A stretch of 64,000 nucleotides of DNA, taken from the NCBI RefSeq assembly GCF_013260645.1, contig NZ_CP053921.1:372001-436000 (forward strand). The letters run 5' to 3'. The translations under genes and the position numbers were made by a program. Each line of letters starts with the position of its first letter. The first letter of the stretch is position 1. Source of the stretch: Erythrobacter mangrovi. Its GTDB lineage: Bacteria; Pseudomonadota; Alphaproteobacteria; Sphingomonadales; Sphingomonadaceae. Shown one piece after another: positions 35,200 to 45,263 of this stretch. The notes below the pieces were generated by a model that worked only from the letters and a program-made list of their open reading frames with translations, was not told where the DNA came from and did not search any database.

Positions 35200-36488
35200 T
35201 AGAGATCCTTTGCCAGCCTGAGGCCGGTGAACTGCCAGCGCTGGTGGGGGTAAAAGAAGTTACGATAGGACGCGCGCGAATGCCCGCGTGGCGTGGCGCA
35301 GCTCGCGCCGCGTAGCACGACCTGTCCACTCATGAACTTGCCGTTGTATTCACCGACGGCGCCTGCCGCCGGTTTGAACCGCGGATAGGGGAGATAGGCC
35401 GAGCGCGTATATTGCCAGGCATCTCCGAACAGGCCCGCGCTCCCCCGCGGCATTGGGGGTGCGGCGGTATCGATCTGGTTGCCTGCTGCCGGATCATGCG
35501 CCGCGGCCTCACCTTCCTGTCCGCGGGCGATCGCTTCCCATTCGAACTCGGTCGGCAGGCGACAGCCCGCCCATGTGGCGAAGGCATCGGCTTCGAAATA
35601 GGAGATATGGGTTACCGGCGCGTCGGGATCGCGCGCCTGCCAGCCCACATGGGTGAACTGGTCGCCTTCATGCCAATATAGCGGTGCGCAAATACCCTCA
35701 CGCTTGACCCAGGCCCAGCCGTCCGAAAGCCAGAGCCCGGCGCTTTGATAGCCGCCATCGACAATGAATTCGTCCCATTCGCGATTCGTCACGAGCCGCG
35801 CGGATAGCTCGAAGGGTTCCAGCAGCACCCGGTGGGCAGGCCCTTCATTGTCGAAGGCGAAGCCGCTCGCCTGGTGCCCGACCCGGGCCACGCCGCCGGG
35901 ATGGGCATACCAGCCGTCGGCCTGCGCTGCAGCACGCGGCGAGGCGCCGTCCCACATCGCGGGGCCGAGTGGATTCTGGAACAAGGCGTGCTTGATATCG
36001 GTGAGCAACAATTCCTGGTGCTGCTGCTCATGCGCCAGCCCGAGCTCAATCAGCGGGACCAGGTCTTCGCGCTCGAACAGGGGCGTCATCGCCTGATCGA
36101 CATGGGCGCGCCACTCGACGATTTCCGCCATGGTCGGGCGCGAGAGCATCCCGCGCGAGAAGCGCGCAATCCGCTCGCCTTCGGCCTCGTAATAGGAATT
36201 GAAAATGAACGGCCAGCGTTCGTTGAAGAGGCGATAATCCGGCAGGTTGTCGCGCAGCAGGAATGTTTCCCAAAACCACGTGACATGCGCCAGGTGCCAC
36301 TTGGTGGGCGACGCATCTTCCATCGACTGGATGGTCGCGTCAGCTTCACTCAACGGCGCGGCAAGCGCTTCGGTCAGCGCGCGCACGGCATGGAAACGCG
36401 CCGCAAGCGGCGCGCCTTCGTTTAACGAAACAGGTACTGGCCGGGGCATTGCGCTCCCCCTCGCTTCGCGGCTGTCAGAATGCGACAA
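35199..36488 (-). CDS. egtB: Ergothioneine sulfoxide synthase EgtB
   Basis: 429 aa. An N-terminal DinB-like helical domain supplies iron ligands: WHLAHVTWFWE (His65 or His68) and HEQQHQE at 153-159, the H-x3-H-x-E motif. A C-terminal FGE-sulfatase domain (about 195-428) includes GSAGLFGDAWQYT and ATPRGHSRASYRNFFYPHQRW. EgtB is the non-haem iron enzyme that joins hercynine to a thiol donor. No egtA, egtC or egtE gene is within view, so the thiol donor and final lyase step are not set by the neighbourhood. Confidence 0.93.
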   Translation of the reverse strand: MSHSDSREARGSAMPRPVPVSLNEGAPLAARFHAVRALTEALAAPLSEADATIQSMEDASPTKWHLAHVTWFWETFLLRDNLPDYRLFNERWPFIFNSYYEAEGERIARFSRGMLSRPTMAEIVEWRAHVDQAMTPLFEREDLVPLIELGLAHEQQHQELLLTDIKHALFQNPLGPAMWDGASPRAAAQADGWYAHPGGVARVGHQASGFAFDNEGPAHRVLLEPFELSARLVTNREWDEFIVDGGYQSAGLWLSDGWAWVKREGICAPLYWHEGDQFTHVGWQARDPDAPVTHISYFEADAFATWAGCRLPTEFEWEAIARGQEGEAAAHDPAAGNQIDTAAPPMPRGSAGLFGDAWQYTRSAYLPYPRFKPAAGAVGEYNGKFMSGQVVLRGASCATPRGHSRASYRNFFYPHQRWQFTGLRLAKDL

Positions 36489-36576
36489 CCGCGGCGCAAC
36501 ATGGCGTGTTTAGATGTTCGATTAAAGACTTCGCTGAAAATTCCGCGAAGTTACAGGGGAGATCGACGATTATCGC

Positions 36577-37686
36577 TCAGGCGGCGCGGGCCACGCGATT
36601 GCGGCCTTCACGCTTCGCTTCGTAAAGCGCATCGTCTGCCCGGGCAAAGAGCAGCAGGCTGGTATCGTAAGGCTCCAGCATCGCATGTCCGATGCTTGCG
36701 GTGACCTGCGGGATCGGTGCCGACGCCGTGCCTGCCTCGATCGCAAGGCGCAGGCGTTCGGCCGCACCCGCGGTGGCCGCAGGGGTCACGCCAGGAAGGA
36801 TGACCAGGAACTCTTCACCACCCACCCGGGCGGCTAGCTGCCCTGGCCGAAGACAGCGCGAAGCTATCCGGCCGACCTGGACGATGACCTCGTCACCAAC
36901 CGCGTGGCCATGCGTGTCGTTGATCGCCTTGAAGTAATCGATGTCGAGCACCAGCAGGCCGAGCGGCTCGCCTTCGGTCCGGGCGGCGACGATCGCGCGG
37001 TCGAGCGCCGCCATGGCTGCGCGGCGATTGGCAAGGCCGGTCAGCGGGTCGGTATTCGCCATCCGCTTGGCCTCTTCGGCTTCGAGCATTGCCGTGTTCT
37101 TTTCCTGCTCAGCCTTGGCAAACTGGAGATAGGTTTCGGTCACATCGCGGACGACCATGAAAACCTGCTCGCGCGCACCTGACTGGGCAAAGACATTGCG
37201 GGCGCAGGCCTGCAGTACTCGCGAACCGAGGCGGGGATTCTCGAACTCGAACTCGATCCGGAACGCTTCGGTGTCCTTGATGTGCGACGCCAATGTGACT
37301 TCGAGCTGGGAAAGCCCTTCGGGCATCAGTTCGACGAGGAGCTCATCCGTCGGTTGCACACCGGAGGCCACGCCAACGATATTGCGCATCTCTTCCGACC
37401 AGCGATGCTCCTCGGTCTTCAGGTCGATGCACCACCTGCCGACGCCTGCGAGTTCTTCCGCCAGGGCCAGTTCCGATACACTTGCGCCCAACGATTTTTC
37501 ACCCTGCTCAAGTTGATTTGACAGGCGGTAGTGGCGCCAGAGCAGGCTGAGCAGCGGCAGTACCGTTGCTGCGATCAGCCAACGCTCGATAAGATGCGTC
37601 CGGCCACTCAGCAGCATGACCGCCGGCACAGCTACTACGGCCCAACTCGCAAGTACCAGCATTGAGTCGAACCATCTTGCGCGCAT
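36577..37686 (-). CDS. Membrane-associated PAS-GGDEF diguanylate cyclase
   Basis: 369 aa. Two N-terminal membrane segments (about 7-27 and 35-50) and a short coiled linker lead to a PAS-like domain (about 78-190), then a GGDEF domain with the active-site GGEEF at 289-293 and an upstream DxD metal motif (LVLDIDYFK). It should make c-di-GMP from GTP. The inhibitory I-site position (RxxD five residues before GGEEF) reads RPGQ, so product inhibition is probably lost. The gene is monocistronic. Confidence 0.9.
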   Translation of the reverse strand: MRARWFDSMLVLASWAVVAVPAVMLLSGRTHLIERWLIAATVLPLLSLLWRHYRLSNQLEQGEKSLGASVSELALAEELAGVGRWCIDLKTEEHRWSEEMRNIVGVASGVQPTDELLVELMPEGLSQLEVTLASHIKDTEAFRIEFEFENPRLGSRVLQACARNVFAQSGAREQVFMVVRDVTETYLQFAKAEQEKNTAMLEAEEAKRMANTDPLTGLANRRAAMAALDRAIVAARTEGEPLGLLVLDIDYFKAINDTHGHAVGDEVIVQVGRIASRCLRPGQLAARVGGEEFLVILPGVTPAATAGAAERLRLAIEAGTASAPIPQVTASIGHAMLEPYDTSLLLFARADDALYEAKREGRNRVARAA

Positions 37687-37774
37687 GCGAGTCCCTTTCT
37701 GCGAAGGGAACTAACCAGATGATCGGAATGCCAGCCGAAGAGCTGACTAGGTAGAAACCCCTAAATCCGGATAC

Positions 37775-39148
37775 TCAGGCCGCATCGGCGCGCCGGGTGA
37801 CCTCTTCCTCATTAAGCATCTCTGCAATGAGGAAGGCCAGTTCGAGCGATTGCGCCGCATTGAGCCGGGGATCGCAATGCGTGTGGTACCGGTCGGCCAG
37901 CGCCTCGTGGCTGATGGCCACTGCGCCGCCCACGCATTCGGTCACGTCCTGCCCGGTCATTTCGACATGCACGCCGCCCGCATGGGTTCCTTCCGCACGA
38001 TGCACGGCAAAGAAGCCGCGAACTTCGTTGAGGATACGGTCGAAGGGACGCGTCTTGTAGCCGCTGTTCGACTTGATCACGTTGCCATGCATCGGGTCGC
38101 AGCTCCACACGACCGGGTGCCCTTCGCGCGTCACCGCACGGACCAGCGGCGGGAGGCCGCTTTCCACCTTGTCGTCGCCAAAGCGGCTGATCAGCACGAT
38201 CCGACCCGCCTCGCGCGCGGGGTTCAGCGTATCGAGCAGCTTGAGCAGCACGTCCGGCTCAAGGCTGGGACCGCACTTGACGCCCAGCGGATTGCCGATG
38301 CCGCGGCAGAACTCGATATGCGCGCTGCCCTCGAAGCGGGTACGGTCGCCGATCCAAACCATGTGGGCGCTGGTATCGTACCAATCGCCGGTCAGGCTGT
38401 CGCGGCGAGTCAGCGCCTGTTCGTACGGCAACAGCAGCGCTTCATGGCTGGTGTAGAAGCTGGTGCCGCGCAGCTGCGGCAGGGTCTCGGGGCTGATCCC
38501 GCAAGCCTCCATGAAGTCGAGCGCTTCGCCGATGCGGTCGGCGACGTCGGAGAACTTGTCGGCCCACGGGCTGCGGCCCATGAAGTCCAGCGTCCACTGG
38601 TGGACCTGCCGCAAATTGGCGTAACCGCCATTGGCGAAGGCACGCAGCAGGTTGAGCGTCGCCGCCGCCTGCGAATAGGCACGCACCATGCGCGCGGGAT
38701 CGGGAATGCGCTGCTCAGGATCGAACTCGATCCCATTGATGTTGTCGCCAAGGTAGCTTGGCAGCGTGACGTCACCTTGCGTTTCGGTTGGCGAACTGCG
38801 CGGCTTGGCAAACTGGCCCGCCATGCGCCCAACCTTCACCACCGGCTTCTTGCCGGCAAAGGTCATCACCACCGCCATCTGCAAGAGCACGCGAAAGGTG
38901 TCGCGAATGTTGTTCGGGTGGAATTCGGCAAAGCTTTCCGCGCAGTCACCGCCCTGGAGCAGGAAGGCCTTGCCCTCGGCGACTTCCGCGAGGTCGGCCT
39001 TAAGCGCACGCGCTTCACCCGCGAAGACAAGCGGCGGATGCGTGGCAAGCGTCGTCGTGGCGGCATCGAGCGCAGCCGTGTCCGGGTATTCGGGCAGATG
39101 CCTTGCCTCGAACCCCTGCCAGCTATCCGGTGCCCAATTGGTCGCCAT
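37775..39148 (-). CDS. Class II (plant-type) DAHP synthase
   Basis: 457 aa from the ATG giving [11 protein letters not shown] (an ATG two codons upstream is also possible). The enzyme condenses PEP and erythrose 4-phosphate in the first step of the shikimate pathway. Class II signatures are visible: [39 protein letters not shown] and [17 protein letters not shown], the last with metal-binding residues. Length fits the class. It lies after the M16 peptidase gene on the same strand, separated by a terminator-like hairpin. I saw no leader peptide for attenuation. Confidence 0.93.
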   Translation of the reverse strand: MATNWAPDSWQGFEARHLPEYPDTAALDAATTTLATHPPLVFAGEARALKADLAEVAEGKAFLLQGGDCAESFAEFHPNNIRDTFRVLLQMAVVMTFAGKKPVVKVGRMAGQFAKPRSSPTETQGDVTLPSYLGDNINGIEFDPEQRIPDPARMVRAYSQAAATLNLLRAFANGGYANLRQVHQWTLDFMGRSPWADKFSDVADRIGEALDFMEACGISPETLPQLRGTSFYTSHEALLLPYEQALTRRDSLTGDWYDTSAHMVWIGDRTRFEGSAHIEFCRGIGNPLGVKCGPSLEPDVLLKLLDTLNPAREAGRIVLISRFGDDKVESGLPPLVRAVTREGHPVVWSCDPMHGNVIKSNSGYKTRPFDRILNEVRGFFAVHRAEGTHAGGVHVEMTGQDVTECVGGAVAISHEALADRYHTHCDPRLNAAQSLELAFLIAEMLNEEEVTRRADAA

Positions 39149-39243
39149 TGTCATATCCAGTTGCGGCGTCACCACGACGCCAGAATGCCCGTCTACCGCA
39201 GACGAGCAGGCCTTGTGGGGCAAGCAGCTTTTGCTTGGCCAAC

Positions 39244-39270
39244 GCAAAAAGCCGATTGCAGTAAGCGGCT
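39244..39270 (-). terminator. Terminator of the M16 peptidase gene
   Basis: On the minus strand AGCCG (39270-39266) pairs with CGGCT (39254-39250) across an 11-nt loop and runs into TTTTTGCG. The first arm touches the stop codon of the peptidase. The stem is only 5 bp, so strength is moderate. Confidence 0.5.
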
Positions 39271-42209
39271 CATCGTCCGGCTTCGGAAGGCGTGGCGACC
39301 CGCTTGGTCGCCAATTGCTGTCCCTCCGGGATAACCGCCAAGCGCCATCCTGGCTTTCCGCCGAAGTACTTCTGCGCCAGCAACTGCATCCGCTCAGGAG
39401 TAGTCTCGGTCAGATCGTTGAGCAGCGATCGGAGCAAGCCGATCCGCTTGGGATCCTGCGTCGAACCTTCGAGCTGGTACAACCAGAAGAGGTTCCCGGT
39501 CGAAACGCGATTGATGTACTGGAGCAGTGGCTCGGTGACGCGCTTGAGCTCGTCCTCACCCGGCGGTGTTGCGGCGAGATCGCGCGCGATCACATCCGCC
39601 GCTTCGAAGAAGGCCGGCACATCCTGCGGACGCAACTGGGCAAAGGCGCTGATCCGTCCGCCACTGTTCACGTCGGTCGGCCAAGAGCTGTTGACCACCG
39701 GCGCGTAGCTCGAGCCCGCTCGCTCGCGCATCGCATCAAACAGGCGGTTGTTGAACACCTGGGTAAGGATCTCGAGCTGGCGTGATTCAGGCAGGCCATC
39801 GACGCCTGCCCCGCTGGGCCAGGCGATTACCGCCGCAGCCTGGTTGGCATCGCCCTTGTGATACTGGACCACGGTCTCGCCCGGCTCGGGGAAGCCGAAG
39901 GTGGTGTTGGCAACTGCTTCAGGGGCGGGTTCGCGCGGGGCGATCGCACCGAACGTACGGGTTAGCGCCGCTATGCCTTCGTCACGGTCGAAATCGCCAA
40001 ATACCAGGACTTCGACGGGCCCTTGGCGCAACAGCGGCTCCCACACCTTGCGGAACCCCTCGGGCGTGGCCGCATCGAGCGCCGCCGGATCGGGCGTGCG
40101 GAAGCGGGGATCGTTGTCACGCAGCAGGTATTCGAGGTCTCGATTGATGATGCCGGCCGGGTTTGCTCCATAGGCATTGTAAGACAGTTTAGCGGCCGCC
40201 AGCGCGCGCTGCACTGGCGCGACATCCCAGCGCGGCTGCTGGAGTTTGGCCGCGAAGAGATAGAGCTGATCCGCAAGGTCCTGACGCCGGGTTTGCGCGA
40301 AGAAGGTGAAGTTGCCGTCGGTGATGTCGAAATCGAAGCCCATCCGCCTCCCGGTGGAGATGCGGTCGAGCTCTTCCTGGCCCAGTTCACCCACGCCAGC
40401 CCCCACCAGCGCCAATTGGCCCAGCGCGGCATAAACCGAATCCTCGGGTCCGATTGCGCGCCAGCCCGCACCGAACCGTACCTTGACCGAAACACGGCCC
40501 GGCTCTGCATCGTTGGCCCACAGGATTGCGCGGACCCCGTTGGCGAAGTCCACCCGCTCGATGTCGAGTACGCCGAGAGCACCCTGGCGCGCGATGGTGC
40601 CGGGCTCGCCCACTGGCGGCAGGTCGGCAAACGATATCGCCTGCGCTTCGATACGCGCATCGGCTGCTGCCTCTACCGGTGCAGCGAGCGCGGCGCGCAA
40701 GTCGGCATCGCTGGCCTCGCCTGCGTCCGGCGTGACATATGCAGCGCGGATGACCGCCCCGGAGAATAGCTTGCGGGTATGTTCGAGCAGCAGCTCGGGA
40801 GTCAGCGTCTGCTTCATGGAATTGAACACCGTCAGCACCGTTTCGGGCGCCGCAACGGCCTCGCGGATGTCGACCGCGTTGACGATGTCGTCGGCGAGCC
40901 GAGCCCCGGCCATCACCCGCCGCTGCTCCACCGAACTCGCAAAGGCCGCTTCAAATTCGGCCAGCTCGCGATCGATCTCCTCTGTCGACGGTGGTTTGGC
41001 CAGAGCATCGGCAATCACGGCCCTGACGTCTGCCAGCGCGCCCTCCCAGTCTCCCGTCAACGGGGCGAACGCGACGAAGGTGGCGTCGGTTGAACGGCTG
41101 ACATCATCCTGCTGAACCTGGGCATAGAGATAGCTGCCCCCTGCCCGCGCACGCGCCTCGAGGCGGCGGTTGATCAATGCCTGCGCCAGGCTGTCACGCA
41201 GGAGGCCTTCGTTATAGACGATCGTATCCTGGACCGGGCGCCACGGACGCATGATTGCATAGCTGAAGCTACGCGGCAGGCCGGGCTCGACGATTGCCGC
41301 CACTTCGCCCACCGGATTTTCCGGATCGGCGCCTGCGGGGGCAGTCGGATCGCCAAAGTCCGGCGCGGGGGTCGCTGCGCCCTTGCCCTTCCAGTCACCG
41401 AACCAGCGTTCCACTTCCGCGGCAAGCTGGGCTGGGTCGAGATCGCCGACCACGACGATCACGGTATTCTCTGGCCTGTACCAGCGCTGGTAGAAAGCGC
41501 TGACCGATTTGCCGGTGGCGGCGTTCAGCGTGGCCTCGGTACCGATCGGGATCCGGGTCGCGAGCCGTTGACCGGCGAACAGTGTTTCGCGCGACTTGTC
41601 GGCCGCCCGTTGCTGGGGACCGCCTCGTTCGCGCTTTTCCGCGAGCACAATTGGAACTTCCGCCTTCACGTTGGCGTCGGACAGCACTGGCGCGCGCACC
41701 ATGCCTGACAACAGCTTCATGCTCTCCGCCAGCTTTGCCGGATCGACGTTGGGCAAATCGAGCTTGTAGGCGGTATGGGTGGGGCTCGTTTCAGCGTTGG
41801 TATCGCTGCCGAAGGTCGCCCCCAGCCGCTGCCAGGTCGGAATCGCCGCCGCCTGGCCGAGATACTGGCTTTCGCGGAACAGCAGGTGTTCGAGCAGGTG
41901 AGCATAGCCCAGCTCGCTTTCCTCTTCGTAGAGCGAACCGGCGTCGATCCTGACCCGGATGGAGACCTGACCGGGCGGGACGCCGTTCTTGCGCACGGCA
42001 TAACGAACCCCGTTGGGCAGCTTGCCGAAGGTCCATTCTTCATCCCGGGGAACATCGCTGCCTTCGTAAATCCAGGGCGTGCCCCCTTCCGGCGTCGTAT
42101 ACTGCGGCGTGGGCGGTGCCGGGTCCTGCGCGTGGGTAACCTGCGAGGCCAGCAAAGCGATGGGAAGAAGGAGCGCGAGACGCCGAACAGCGCGCGGGAG
42201 AATAGTCAT
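39270..42209 (-). CDS. Secreted two-repeat M16 zinc metallopeptidase (pitrilysin family)
   Basis: 979 aa. A signal peptide (about 1-27, ending VTHAQDP) precedes two M16 repeats of about 450 residues. The first repeat holds the inverted zinc motif HLLEH (in [10 protein letters not shown]) with the downstream Glu in ETSPTHTAY. The second repeat (from about 545) lacks an HxxEH motif and is the inactive partner, as usual. Such proteins degrade peptides in the periplasm as a clam-shell. It faces the nfu gene divergently. Confidence 0.9.
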   Translation of the reverse strand: MTILPRAVRRLALLLPIALLASQVTHAQDPAPPTPQYTTPEGGTPWIYEGSDVPRDEEWTFGKLPNGVRYAVRKNGVPPGQVSIRVRIDAGSLYEEESELGYAHLLEHLLFRESQYLGQAAAIPTWQRLGATFGSDTNAETSPTHTAYKLDLPNVDPAKLAESMKLLSGMVRAPVLSDANVKAEVPIVLAEKRERGGPQQRAADKSRETLFAGQRLATRIPIGTEATLNAATGKSVSAFYQRWYRPENTVIVVVGDLDPAQLAAEVERWFGDWKGKGAATPAPDFGDPTAPAGADPENPVGEVAAIVEPGLPRSFSYAIMRPWRPVQDTIVYNEGLLRDSLAQALINRRLEARARAGGSYLYAQVQQDDVSRSTDATFVAFAPLTGDWEGALADVRAVIADALAKPPSTEEIDRELAEFEAAFASSVEQRRVMAGARLADDIVNAVDIREAVAAPETVLTVFNSMKQTLTPELLLEHTRKLFSGAVIRAAYVTPDAGEASDADLRAALAAPVEAAADARIEAQAISFADLPPVGEPGTIARQGALGVLDIERVDFANGVRAILWANDAEPGRVSVKVRFGAGWRAIGPEDSVYAALGQLALVGAGVGELGQEELDRISTGRRMGFDFDITDGNFTFFAQTRRQDLADQLYLFAAKLQQPRWDVAPVQRALAAAKLSYNAYGANPAGIINRDLEYLLRDNDPRFRTPDPAALDAATPEGFRKVWEPLLRQGPVEVLVFGDFDRDEGIAALTRTFGAIAPREPAPEAVANTTFGFPEPGETVVQYHKGDANQAAAVIAWPSGAGVDGLPESRQLEILTQVFNNRLFDAMRERAGSSYAPVVNSSWPTDVNSGGRISAFAQLRPQDVPAFFEAADVIARDLAATPPGEDELKRVTEPLLQYINRVSTGNLFWLYQLEGSTQDPKRIGLLRSLLNDLTETTPERMQLLAQKYFGGKPGWRLAVIPEGQQLATKRVATPSEAGR

Positions 42210-42306
42210 GGGGGCGATATAGGATGCCTTGAACTGAAGGGACAGTGAACATTGGACAAATGCTTCTTTGCTTGTCGCATGCCCTGCCCCTCCCTACATC
42301 GCACCC

Positions 42307-42888
42307 ATGTTCATAGAGACTGAAACCACGCCCAACCCGGCGAGCCTGAAGTTCCTTCCCGGCCGCAAGGTGATGGACGCTGGAACCCGCGAATTCGCCA
42401 GCCCCGAGGCAGCCGAGGCGAGCCCTCTGGCGCAGGCGATCTTCGACACCGGCGAAGTGACGAACGTCTTCTTTGGCAGCGATTTCATCAGCGTAACCAT
42501 TGCGCCGGGCGCCAGTTGGACGGACTTCAAGCCGCAAGTTCTGGCGATCCTGCTCGACCATTTCGTCTCGGAAGCACCGCTTTTTGCGCCGGGCACTGCG
42601 GGCGGCATCGTAGTGCCGGGTGAAGACGACGACCTGATGGTCGAGGAGCGCGAAGAGGACGCCGATGTTGTCGCGCAAATCCACGAACTGCTCGAAACCC
42701 GCGTGCGCCCGGCCGTGGCGGGGGACGGCGGCGACATTCAATACCGGGGCTTCCGCGACGGGGTCGTTTACCTGCAATTGCAGGGCGCCTGTTCGGGTTG
42801 CCCGTCTTCGACCGCCACGCTGAAGCATGGCATCGAAGGGCTGCTCAAGCACTATGTGCCTGAAGTGACGGAAGTCCGCGCAGCCTGA
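42307..42888 (+). CDS. NfuA-type iron-sulfur cluster carrier
   Basis: 193 aa. An N-terminal Nfu_N domain (starting MFIETETTPNPASLKFLPG) is joined to a C-terminal NifU domain with GACSGCPSS, whose Cys-x-x-Cys binds a transferable [4Fe-4S] cluster. This is the common eukaryote-like Nfu layout seen in alphaproteobacteria. It is co-directional with the nitroreductase gene 23 bp downstream. Confidence 0.92.
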   Translation: MFIETETTPNPASLKFLPGRKVMDAGTREFASPEAAEASPLAQAIFDTGEVTNVFFGSDFISVTIAPGASWTDFKPQVLAILLDHFVSEAPLFAPGTAGGIVVPGEDDDLMVEEREEDADVVAQIHELLETRVRPAVAGDGGDIQYRGFRDGVVYLQLQGACSGCPSSTATLKHGIEGLLKHYVPEVTEVRAA

Positions 42889-42911
42889 TACCCGCAGATT
42901 CAAGGACACTT

Positions 42912-43520
42912 ATGACCAAGCAGTACCATGACCGTGCGCTGGACGCTGACACGCTCGACCAGCTGTTCAACGAAGCCCGCAGCTACAATGGCTGGCTCGA
43001 CAAGCCGGTGAACGACGAACAGCTGCACGCGATCTGGGATCTGATGAAAATGGCGCCGACGTCGGCGAACATGCAGCCCGCGCGGGTCGTTTGGGTGAAG
43101 TCGGACGAGGCCAAGCAGCAACTCGCCGGGCTTGTTTCGGAAGGCAACAAGGCGAAAGTCGTGGCAGCCCCGGTCACGGCGATCATCGGCTACGACATCG
43201 ACTTCCACGAGGAACTGCCCTGGCTGTTCCCGCACACCGATGCGAAGAGCTGGTTCGAAGGCAATGAAAAGCTGCGCCAGGAAGGTGCCTTCCGCAATTC
43301 CTCGCTGCAGGGCGCTTACCTGATGTTGGCCGCCCGGGCGCTGGGTCTCGACTGCGGACCCATGTCAGGCTTCGACAATGCGGCCGTCGACAAGGCTTTC
43401 TTCGCAGATGAACCGCGCCATCGCAGCAATTTCATTTGCTCGATCGGCTATGGCGACCCCGCCAGTATCTTCGATCGTAGCCCGCGGCCCGATTTCGACA
43501 CCTTCAACCGCATTGCCTGA
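42912..43520 (+). CDS. Malonic semialdehyde reductase / nitroreductase-family protein (RutE-like)
   Basis: 202 aa. The nitroreductase fold for FMN is indicated by ARSYNGWLDKPVNDE near the start, MKMAPTSANMQPARVVWV (about 40-57) and ALGLDCGPMSGFDNAAVD. These blocks match RutE / malonic semialdehyde reductases, which reduce the semialdehyde to 3-hydroxypropionate. No rut genes for pyrimidine breakdown are nearby, so the in vivo substrate is uncertain. ATG preceded by CAAGGAC. Confidence 0.85.
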   Translation: MTKQYHDRALDADTLDQLFNEARSYNGWLDKPVNDEQLHAIWDLMKMAPTSANMQPARVVWVKSDEAKQQLAGLVSEGNKAKVVAAPVTAIIGYDIDFHEELPWLFPHTDAKSWFEGNEKLRQEGAFRNSSLQGAYLMLAARALGLDCGPMSGFDNAAVDKAFFADEPRHRSNFICSIGYGDPASIFDRSPRPDFDTFNRIA

Positions 43521-43556
43521 CTTGAAGCGCATCGCCGCCTGAGGCAGAGCGCGCCC

Positions 43557-44159
43557 ATGCGTATTCTCGCAATAGAAACGGCAACCGAGGCCTGCTCGGT
43601 CGCACTGTTCGACGGCCCTGTACTGGTCGAAGCGCGGCACGAGGTGCTTGGTCGCGGCCATGCTGAGCGCCTGGTCCCGATGATCGCCGAGCTACCCGAC
43701 AAGGGGCGCGCGACGGAAATCCGTGTCTCCTTGGGGCCCGGCAGTTTCACCGGTGTGCGCATCGGACTGGCCGTGGCCCGCGCACTGGGAATCGCGTGGA
43801 ACGCGAACGTACTCGGCTACCCGACGCTCGCCCTGGTGGCCGCGCAGGCGGGAGAGGCATCGACCGTATGCATGAACGGCGGCCATGGAGAATGGTTCAT
43901 CCAGCGCTTCTCAGCTGACGGGCTGCCAGAGGCGGAAGTCCGTTCGCTGACCCGCGCAGCCGCCGCGGGCGAAATGCACGCCAGATTGATCGCCGGGAAT
44001 CGCGCAGAAGAGCTCGCCGCGATGCTGGGTGGAGAGCATATCGTCCGCGACATGCTGCCATCCGCCGCGAACGCCCAAAGATTGCCACCGGCCCTCCTTA
44101 CTGTTGACCTGGCGCCGCTCTACGGTCGCGCACCCGATGCCAAGCTGCCCGAGATATGA
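43557..44159 (+). CDS. tsaB: tRNA threonylcarbamoyladenosine biosynthesis protein TsaB
   Basis: 200 aa. The ASKHA-fold start ILAIETATEACSVALFDG and the block SLGPGSFTGVRIGLAVARALG are diagnostic. TsaB supports TsaD in attaching the threonylcarbamoyl group to A37 of ANN-decoding tRNAs. Its last codons overlap rimI by 4 nt (ATGA), the usual pairing of these genes. Confidence 0.93.
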   Translation: MRILAIETATEACSVALFDGPVLVEARHEVLGRGHAERLVPMIAELPDKGRATEIRVSLGPGSFTGVRIGLAVARALGIAWNANVLGYPTLALVAAQAGEASTVCMNGGHGEWFIQRFSADGLPEAEVRSLTRAAAAGEMHARLIAGNRAEELAAMLGGEHIVRDMLPSAANAQRLPPALLTVDLAPLYGRAPDAKLPEI

Positions 44160-44608
44160 GTGAACTCGACCAATTGATGGCGGTAATGGAGGCCGCTTTC
44201 GACCCGCAATGGCGCGAAGCATGGACGCGTCGCCAGGTCGAAGACTCGCTCTCCATGCCGAATACTTACGCCCTGTTGCTTGACGACAAAGGCGAACCTC
44301 TAACCGAAGGCAGCAAGGCTGCGGGCTTCGTGCTGGTCCGACGGGCTCCCGGCGAGGAAGAGTTGCTGCTGATCGGCGTTCGTCCCGAATCCAGGGGGCG
44401 CGGAGTTGGCAAGCGGCTGATCGAACTGTTCTTCGACACTGCCCGCGACAACGGCGCCGACAGCGTCTTTCTTGAGATGCGGGCCAATAATCCGGCGGCC
44501 AGCCTCTACCGGGCCTGCGGTTTCGAACCGATCGGACGCCGCACGGCATACTATCGCACGCTCGACGGAACGACGCTGGATGCCATCACTTTCGGTCGAA
44601 AGTTGTAA
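44156..44608 (+). CDS. rimI: GNAT acetyltransferase RimI (ribosomal protein S18 alanine N-acetyltransferase)
   Basis: 150 aa GNAT protein. The acetyl-CoA loop reads LIGVRPESRGRGVGKRLIE (R-x-x-G-x-G/A motif), followed by NPAASLYRACGFEPIGRRTAYY, typical of RimI. It acetylates the N-terminal Ala of S18. It is translationally coupled to tsaB. Confidence 0.9.
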   Translation: MSELDQLMAVMEAAFDPQWREAWTRRQVEDSLSMPNTYALLLDDKGEPLTEGSKAAGFVLVRRAPGEEELLLIGVRPESRGRGVGKRLIELFFDTARDNGADSVFLEMRANNPAASLYRACGFEPIGRRTAYYRTLDGTTLDAITFGRKL

Positions 44609-44662
44609 CGACGCGACATGTGAGTTGTAGGATTGCGTCATACAATTAAGTCGATTGCCGGC

Positions 44663-44691
44663 TTTACGAACTCTTGTCGATTTTATACAAT
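44663..44691 (+). promoter_or_regulatory. Candidate sigma-70 promoter of mucR
   Basis: TTTACG (44663-44668) and TACAAT (44686-44691) are separated by exactly 17 bp in an AT-rich intergenic stretch, followed by a 56-nt leader with AAGGGAG before the mucR start. The AT-rich setting is also the kind of DNA that MucR/Ros proteins bind, so autoregulation is likely but unproven. Confidence 0.55.
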
Positions 44692-44747
44692 AAGGAAGTT
44701 TCAGGGTCGCACCTGCAGTAAACGCGCCTAAAAGGGAGACCCCGCGA

Positions 44748-45188
44748 ATGGAGAATTTGGAAACCGACATGACCGAGACGCTGATAACGCTGACTTCGGA
44801 CATCGTCGCGGCTCACGTGAGCAACAACAATGTTGCTGTCGATGAAGTTCCGACGTTGATTTCGACCGTATATGGCGCTCTGGCCGGTCTTGGCGGTGTC
44901 ACGACTGCTTCGGCCGAGCTCCCCGAGCCCGCCGTTTCCGTGCGGGCGTCAGTCAAGAAGGACCATGTTGTCTGCCTCGACTGCGGCAAGAAAATGAAGA
45001 TGCTGAAACGACATCTGTCGACTGAGCATGGGATGACACCCGATGAATATCGGGCACGCTGGAATCTTCCTGCCGACTATCCGATGGTCGCGCCGGACTA
45101 TGCCGCCACTCGTCGTGATCTCGCGGTGAAGATCGGGCTCGGTCGCAAACCCGGACAAAAGCGTGGTCGCAAGAAGAAGGCCGCCTGA
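44748..45188 (+). CDS. mucR: MucR/Ros-family zinc-finger transcriptional regulator
   Basis: 146 aa. The central Ros zinc finger is visible as CLDCGKKMKMLKRHLSTEH (C-x2-C-x9-H-x4-H), followed by the conserved GMTPDEYRARWNLPADYPMVAPDYA block, and a Lys/Arg-rich tail ending RGRKKKAA. MucR proteins are H-NS-like silencers in alphaproteobacteria and control exopolysaccharide, motility and cell-cycle genes. An alternative ATG at codon 8 is possible. A terminator follows. Confidence 0.92.
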   Translation: MENLETDMTETLITLTSDIVAAHVSNNNVAVDEVPTLISTVYGALAGLGGVTTASAELPEPAVSVRASVKKDHVVCLDCGKKMKMLKRHLSTEHGMTPDEYRARWNLPADYPMVAPDYAATRRDLAVKIGLGRKPGQKRGRKKKAA

Positions 45189-45214
45189 CGGTCCTTCGGA
45201 TCACCTTGAGCAAG

Positions 45215-45247
45215 ACGCCCCGGCCCGATATGGGTACGGGGCGTTTT
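45215..45247 (+). terminator. Rho-independent terminator after mucR, directly upstream of fur
   Basis: An 8-bp stem ACGCCCCG / CGGGGCGT (45215-45222 with 45237-45244) with a 14-nt loop runs into TTTTC. It lies 26 bp past the mucR stop and only 16 nt before the TTG start of fur, leaving no room for a promoter between them. Confidence 0.75.
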
Positions 45248-45263
45248 CATTTGGGAAGCTGAC

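Noticed and set aside
33673..35202. 509-aa plus-strand open frame
   Set aside because: Antisense to the retropepsin and egtD genes; composition typical of GC-rich shadow frames.
39221..39237. CAAGCA / TGCTTG inverted repeat upstream of the DAHP synthase as an attenuator
   Set aside because: The stem is short and no leader peptide rich in aromatic codons precedes it.
37850..39334. 494-aa plus-strand open frame
   Set aside because: Antisense to the class II DAHP synthase, whose motifs are complete.
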